A stretch of 28,040 nucleotides of DNA from Gammaproteobacteria bacterium UBA6968 (GTDB lineage: Bacteria > Pseudomonadota > Gammaproteobacteria > Pseudomonadales > Azotimanducaceae), in assembly GCA_002450255.1 (NCBI GenBank), contig DJYW01000007.1:18013-46052 (forward strand), given 5' to 3'. How positions within the stretch are numbered: the first letter of the stretch is position 1; each line of letters opens with the position of its first letter. The notes below the pieces were generated by a model that did not search any database, was not told the origin of the DNA, and saw only the letters and a list, made by a program, of their open reading frames with translations. Both the position numbers and the translations under genes were made by a program. Positions 26,164 through 28,040 of the stretch are shown piece after piece.

Positions 26164-26364
26164 TGTTCTGTGATTGCTGCGAATATCGGGAAAAACGTCT
26201 TAAGAAGTTCCTAGAATCGGATTCTCGATAATTCGATGCTCTTAACCTATTGAAAAATATGGATATTTCAAAGGGTTGGGAAATGCAAGCGCGTACAATA
26301 CCACCAAGCATCGCAAAGCTCACGTGAAATCTTGCAGCCCGGAGCTTCCTTTCAGAGTGACGGG

Positions 26365-27138
26365 TCAAAGGTCAAGATCGGCATATACTGGTGCGTGGTC
26401 TGAAGCGGTCAAACCATCTATCTTGCGGCGATAGTCACGGTCAATAATCACATCTTTTGCAGCTTGCACACCCAGTTGATTAGCGAGTAAAAAATCGATT
26501 CTAAGGCCATGTTTACGATGAAACGCGCCGCCTCGGTAGTCCCACCAAGTAAAAGCTTGCTCTTCCGGGTACTGATTGCGATATAGATCGATTAAGTTTT
26601 TGTCTAGCAGCCTCTGCATTGCTTTACGTTCAGCCGCGGTATGAAAAATACCGCCGTCGCCGGATGCGCCACGCCAGGTGTCGAGTGGTTCGGGGACAAT
26701 GTTGAAGTCGCCGCATAGAATTGCAGGCAGTTCATACTCCGCCTGCCAGTGTTGGGTCAGATCGTCATACCAGCCGAGTTTGCCTTGGTAGTCCGCATGC
26801 TCGACGGTTTTACCGTTAGGGCAATACACGGTGCTGAACAGAAGTCGGTCATCAATCGTTGCGGTAATAAGGCGCGACCCAAAGTCGTCCTGACCTGGCA
26901 GACCAATCTGGCGCGTCTCGAGAGGTAGCTTGCTTAAGATAGCGACGCCATTCCAGCTCTTCTGACCATGCACCGCTGCGTGATAACCGAGGTCTGCGAA
27001 ATATTCGTGGGGAAAGTCGTCGGTCGGTGTTTTCAGCTCTTGCAAACCAACGACATCCGGCTGACGCGCTGCTAACCAATGCGTCAGGTAATCGAGTCGG
27101 GCACGCAGCCCATTTACATTCCAAGTAGCTACTCTCAT
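26365..27138 (-). CDS. xthA: Exodeoxyribonuclease III
   Basis: ExoIII is the major AP endonuclease and 3'-phosphatase/exonuclease of base excision repair. The 257-residue product has the EEP-superfamily motifs MRVATWNVNGLRAR at the N-terminus, VGLQELKT with the metal-binding glutamate, NGVAILSK, the YCPNG tyrosine region, CGDFNIVPEPLD, RIDFLLAN and the C-terminal GLTASDHAPV with the catalytic Asp-His. The start is ATG 27138, which gives the family N-terminus and has GGAGAG about 9-11 bases upstream; ATG 27147 lies too close to that site. The gene precedes fusA2 on the same strand after a 231-base gap with no other gene. Confidence 0.95.
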   Translation of the reverse strand: MRVATWNVNGLRARLDYLTHWLAARQPDVVGLQELKTPTDDFPHEYFADLGYHAAVHGQKSWNGVAILSKLPLETRQIGLPGQDDFGSRLITATIDDRLLFSTVYCPNGKTVEHADYQGKLGWYDDLTQHWQAEYELPAILCGDFNIVPEPLDTWRGASGDGGIFHTAAERKAMQRLLDKNLIDLYRNQYPEEQAFTWWDYRGGAFHRKHGLRIDFLLANQLGVQAAKDVIIDRDYRRKIDGLTASDHAPVYADLDL

Positions 27139-27218
27139 AGCAGTCATCTCTCCAAACAACGCGGTTAAAAATTGTGCGCTAGCAGTATGCCATGCTTGGC
27201 GTGTTTTCTAAGCGGCGA

Positions 27219-28040
27219 TCAATCGTCCAAAATGGTCCAAGGATATTCCGGTGCGACGCCTATCTCCTTCAGCCCAGTCCCCCCGGCAACTGCGCTGGCT
27301 TTTAGCTGGAAAACGCGTCGTAAGTTGGCCTCGCTTAGCACTTCGCTGGGGCGTCCGTCAGCCACGATCGTACCCTTGTTTAGCAAAATCATCCGGTTGC
27401 AGAAGCGCGTAGCAAGCGTGAGATCATGTAACACAACGACTACCGTTTTGCCTTGAGCCGCGATGTTACTGAGTAATTGCATGCATTGAAGCTGGTAAAA
27501 CGGATCCAGGTTTGCAGTGGGTTCGTCGGCGAGGACAACCGGTGTATTGGCTATTAATAGTCGCGCTAGATGAGCACGCATTTGCTCGCCGCTTGATAGA
27601 TCCTGAATAGTGTGATGACGCAGGTCCTGACAGAAAGTTAGATCGCAGATGTGCTCCAGGAATTCTTTCTTTAGTGGGTCCTCTGAAAACCACCAGACCT
27701 TTTCCTGCGGGACACCGAGTCGAATGACTGCTTCGACGGTAAGCCGCCAATGCACTCGTGGATTTTGCTCTAGATAGGCGATCAGCTTAGCGCGTGGCAA
27801 AGGGCTAAGTTCGGCTAAAATTTGGCCGTGCACTTTTACATTACCTGCAGTAGGAGAGAGCAACCCAGCGAGACCTTGCAGTAACGTGGTTTTGCCCGAA
27901 CCGTTCGGCCCGACGATGGCAACCAATTCGCCTTGATCGCCGCGCGTATCACCGAAGCGTGCGCTGAAGCTGCTGACAATGCCAGTGCCCGAGCGCGTTA
28001 GGGTCAATCCTTCGGCGGCTAACGGTACCTGGTTGGGTTT
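27219..28040 (-). CDS. ABC transporter ATP-binding protein, FecE/BtuD/HmuV type (partial, 5' end outside)
   Basis: The product is the ATPase subunit of an importer of the iron-siderophore/haem/cobalamin class. Visible are Walker A GPNGSGKTT, the Q-loop LEQNPRVHW, signature LSSGEQMRAHLARLL, Walker B VVLADEPTANLD and the switch histidine in VVLHDLT. The frame remains open to the window edge and already reads ABC-like residues (LAAEGLTLTRSG) before the first possible start, so the gene is cut off; a TTG at 28007 is not a credible start. Substrate cannot be told without the permease and binding protein, probably encoded beyond the edge. Confidence 0.88.
   Translation of the reverse strand, partial: KPNQVPLAAEGLTLTRSGTGIVSSFSARFGDTRGDQGELVAIVGPNGSGKTTLLQGLAGLLSPTAGNVKVHGQILAELSPLPRAKLIAYLEQNPRVHWRLTVEAVIRLGVPQEKVWWFSEDPLKKEFLEHICDLTFCQDLRHHTIQDLSSGEQMRAHLARLLIANTPVVLADEPTANLDPFYQLQCMQLLSNIAAQGKTVVVVLHDLTLATRFCNRMILLNKGTIVADGRPSEVLSEANLRRVFQLKASAVAGGTGLKEIGVAPEYPWTILDD

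Noticed and set aside
27995..28007. TTG start at 28007 for the ABC ATPase
   Set aside because: The frame stays open to the window edge and upstream residues already look like the ABC N-terminus, so the gene is partial, not short.
1..28040. Mobile element, CRISPR, toxin-antitoxin or defence system
   Set aside because: All gene-sized frames match core housekeeping families; no integrase, transposase, terminal repeats or spaced direct repeats were seen.

Overview
This window is ordinary core chromosome of a gammaproteobacterium, probably from the Pseudomonas / Cellvibrionales / marine gammaproteobacterial side. The evidence is gene content and order: divergent uvrA and ssb; the proA-nadD-rsfS-rlmH-mrdA-rodA-mltB-rlpA-dacA-DUF493-lipB cell-shape and lipoate run; and the hemA-prfA-prmC-moeB run divergent from lolB, tRNA-Gln, prs, rplY, pth and ychF. 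Base composition looks near 50% GC by eye. I see no prophage, insertion sequence, CRISPR array, integrase or defence locus.

Layout: (1) 1-2469, the 5' part of uvrA (minus, running off the left edge) diverges from ssb. (2) 2835-4460, uppP (minus) diverges from a LON-domain protein. (3) 4514-14645, a long plus-strand cluster: proline and NAD synthesis (proA, nadD), ribosome silencing and 23S rRNA methylation (rsfS, rlmH), the elongation machinery of the cell wall (mrdA, rodA), wall-remodelling enzymes (mltB, rlpA, dacA), then DUF493 and lipB. (4) 14700-18768, a minus-strand cluster: hemA, prfA, prmC, moeB. (5) 18939-23648, plus strand: lolB, tRNA-Gln(TTG), prs, rplY (CTC type), pth with a C-terminal tail, ychF. 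(6) 24049-28040, minus strand: a second-type EF-G (FusA2-like), xthA, and an ABC ATPase cut by the right edge.

The most notable observations are small-scale. The lolB signal peptide appears split across two frames at a run of eight T. MoeB has proline where the fourth zinc cysteine (C247) should be. Three genes (rsfS, lipB, prfA) start with TTG in a TTGA stop/start overlap. ispE is absent from its usual place between lolB and tRNA-Gln, and lipA and murI are both absent at the lipB/moeB junction, which looks like a rearrangement breakpoint. The ychF-fusA gap holds lysine-rich mini-ORFs with a TAG/CAG difference between repeat copies. I found no convincing new multi-gene system here.
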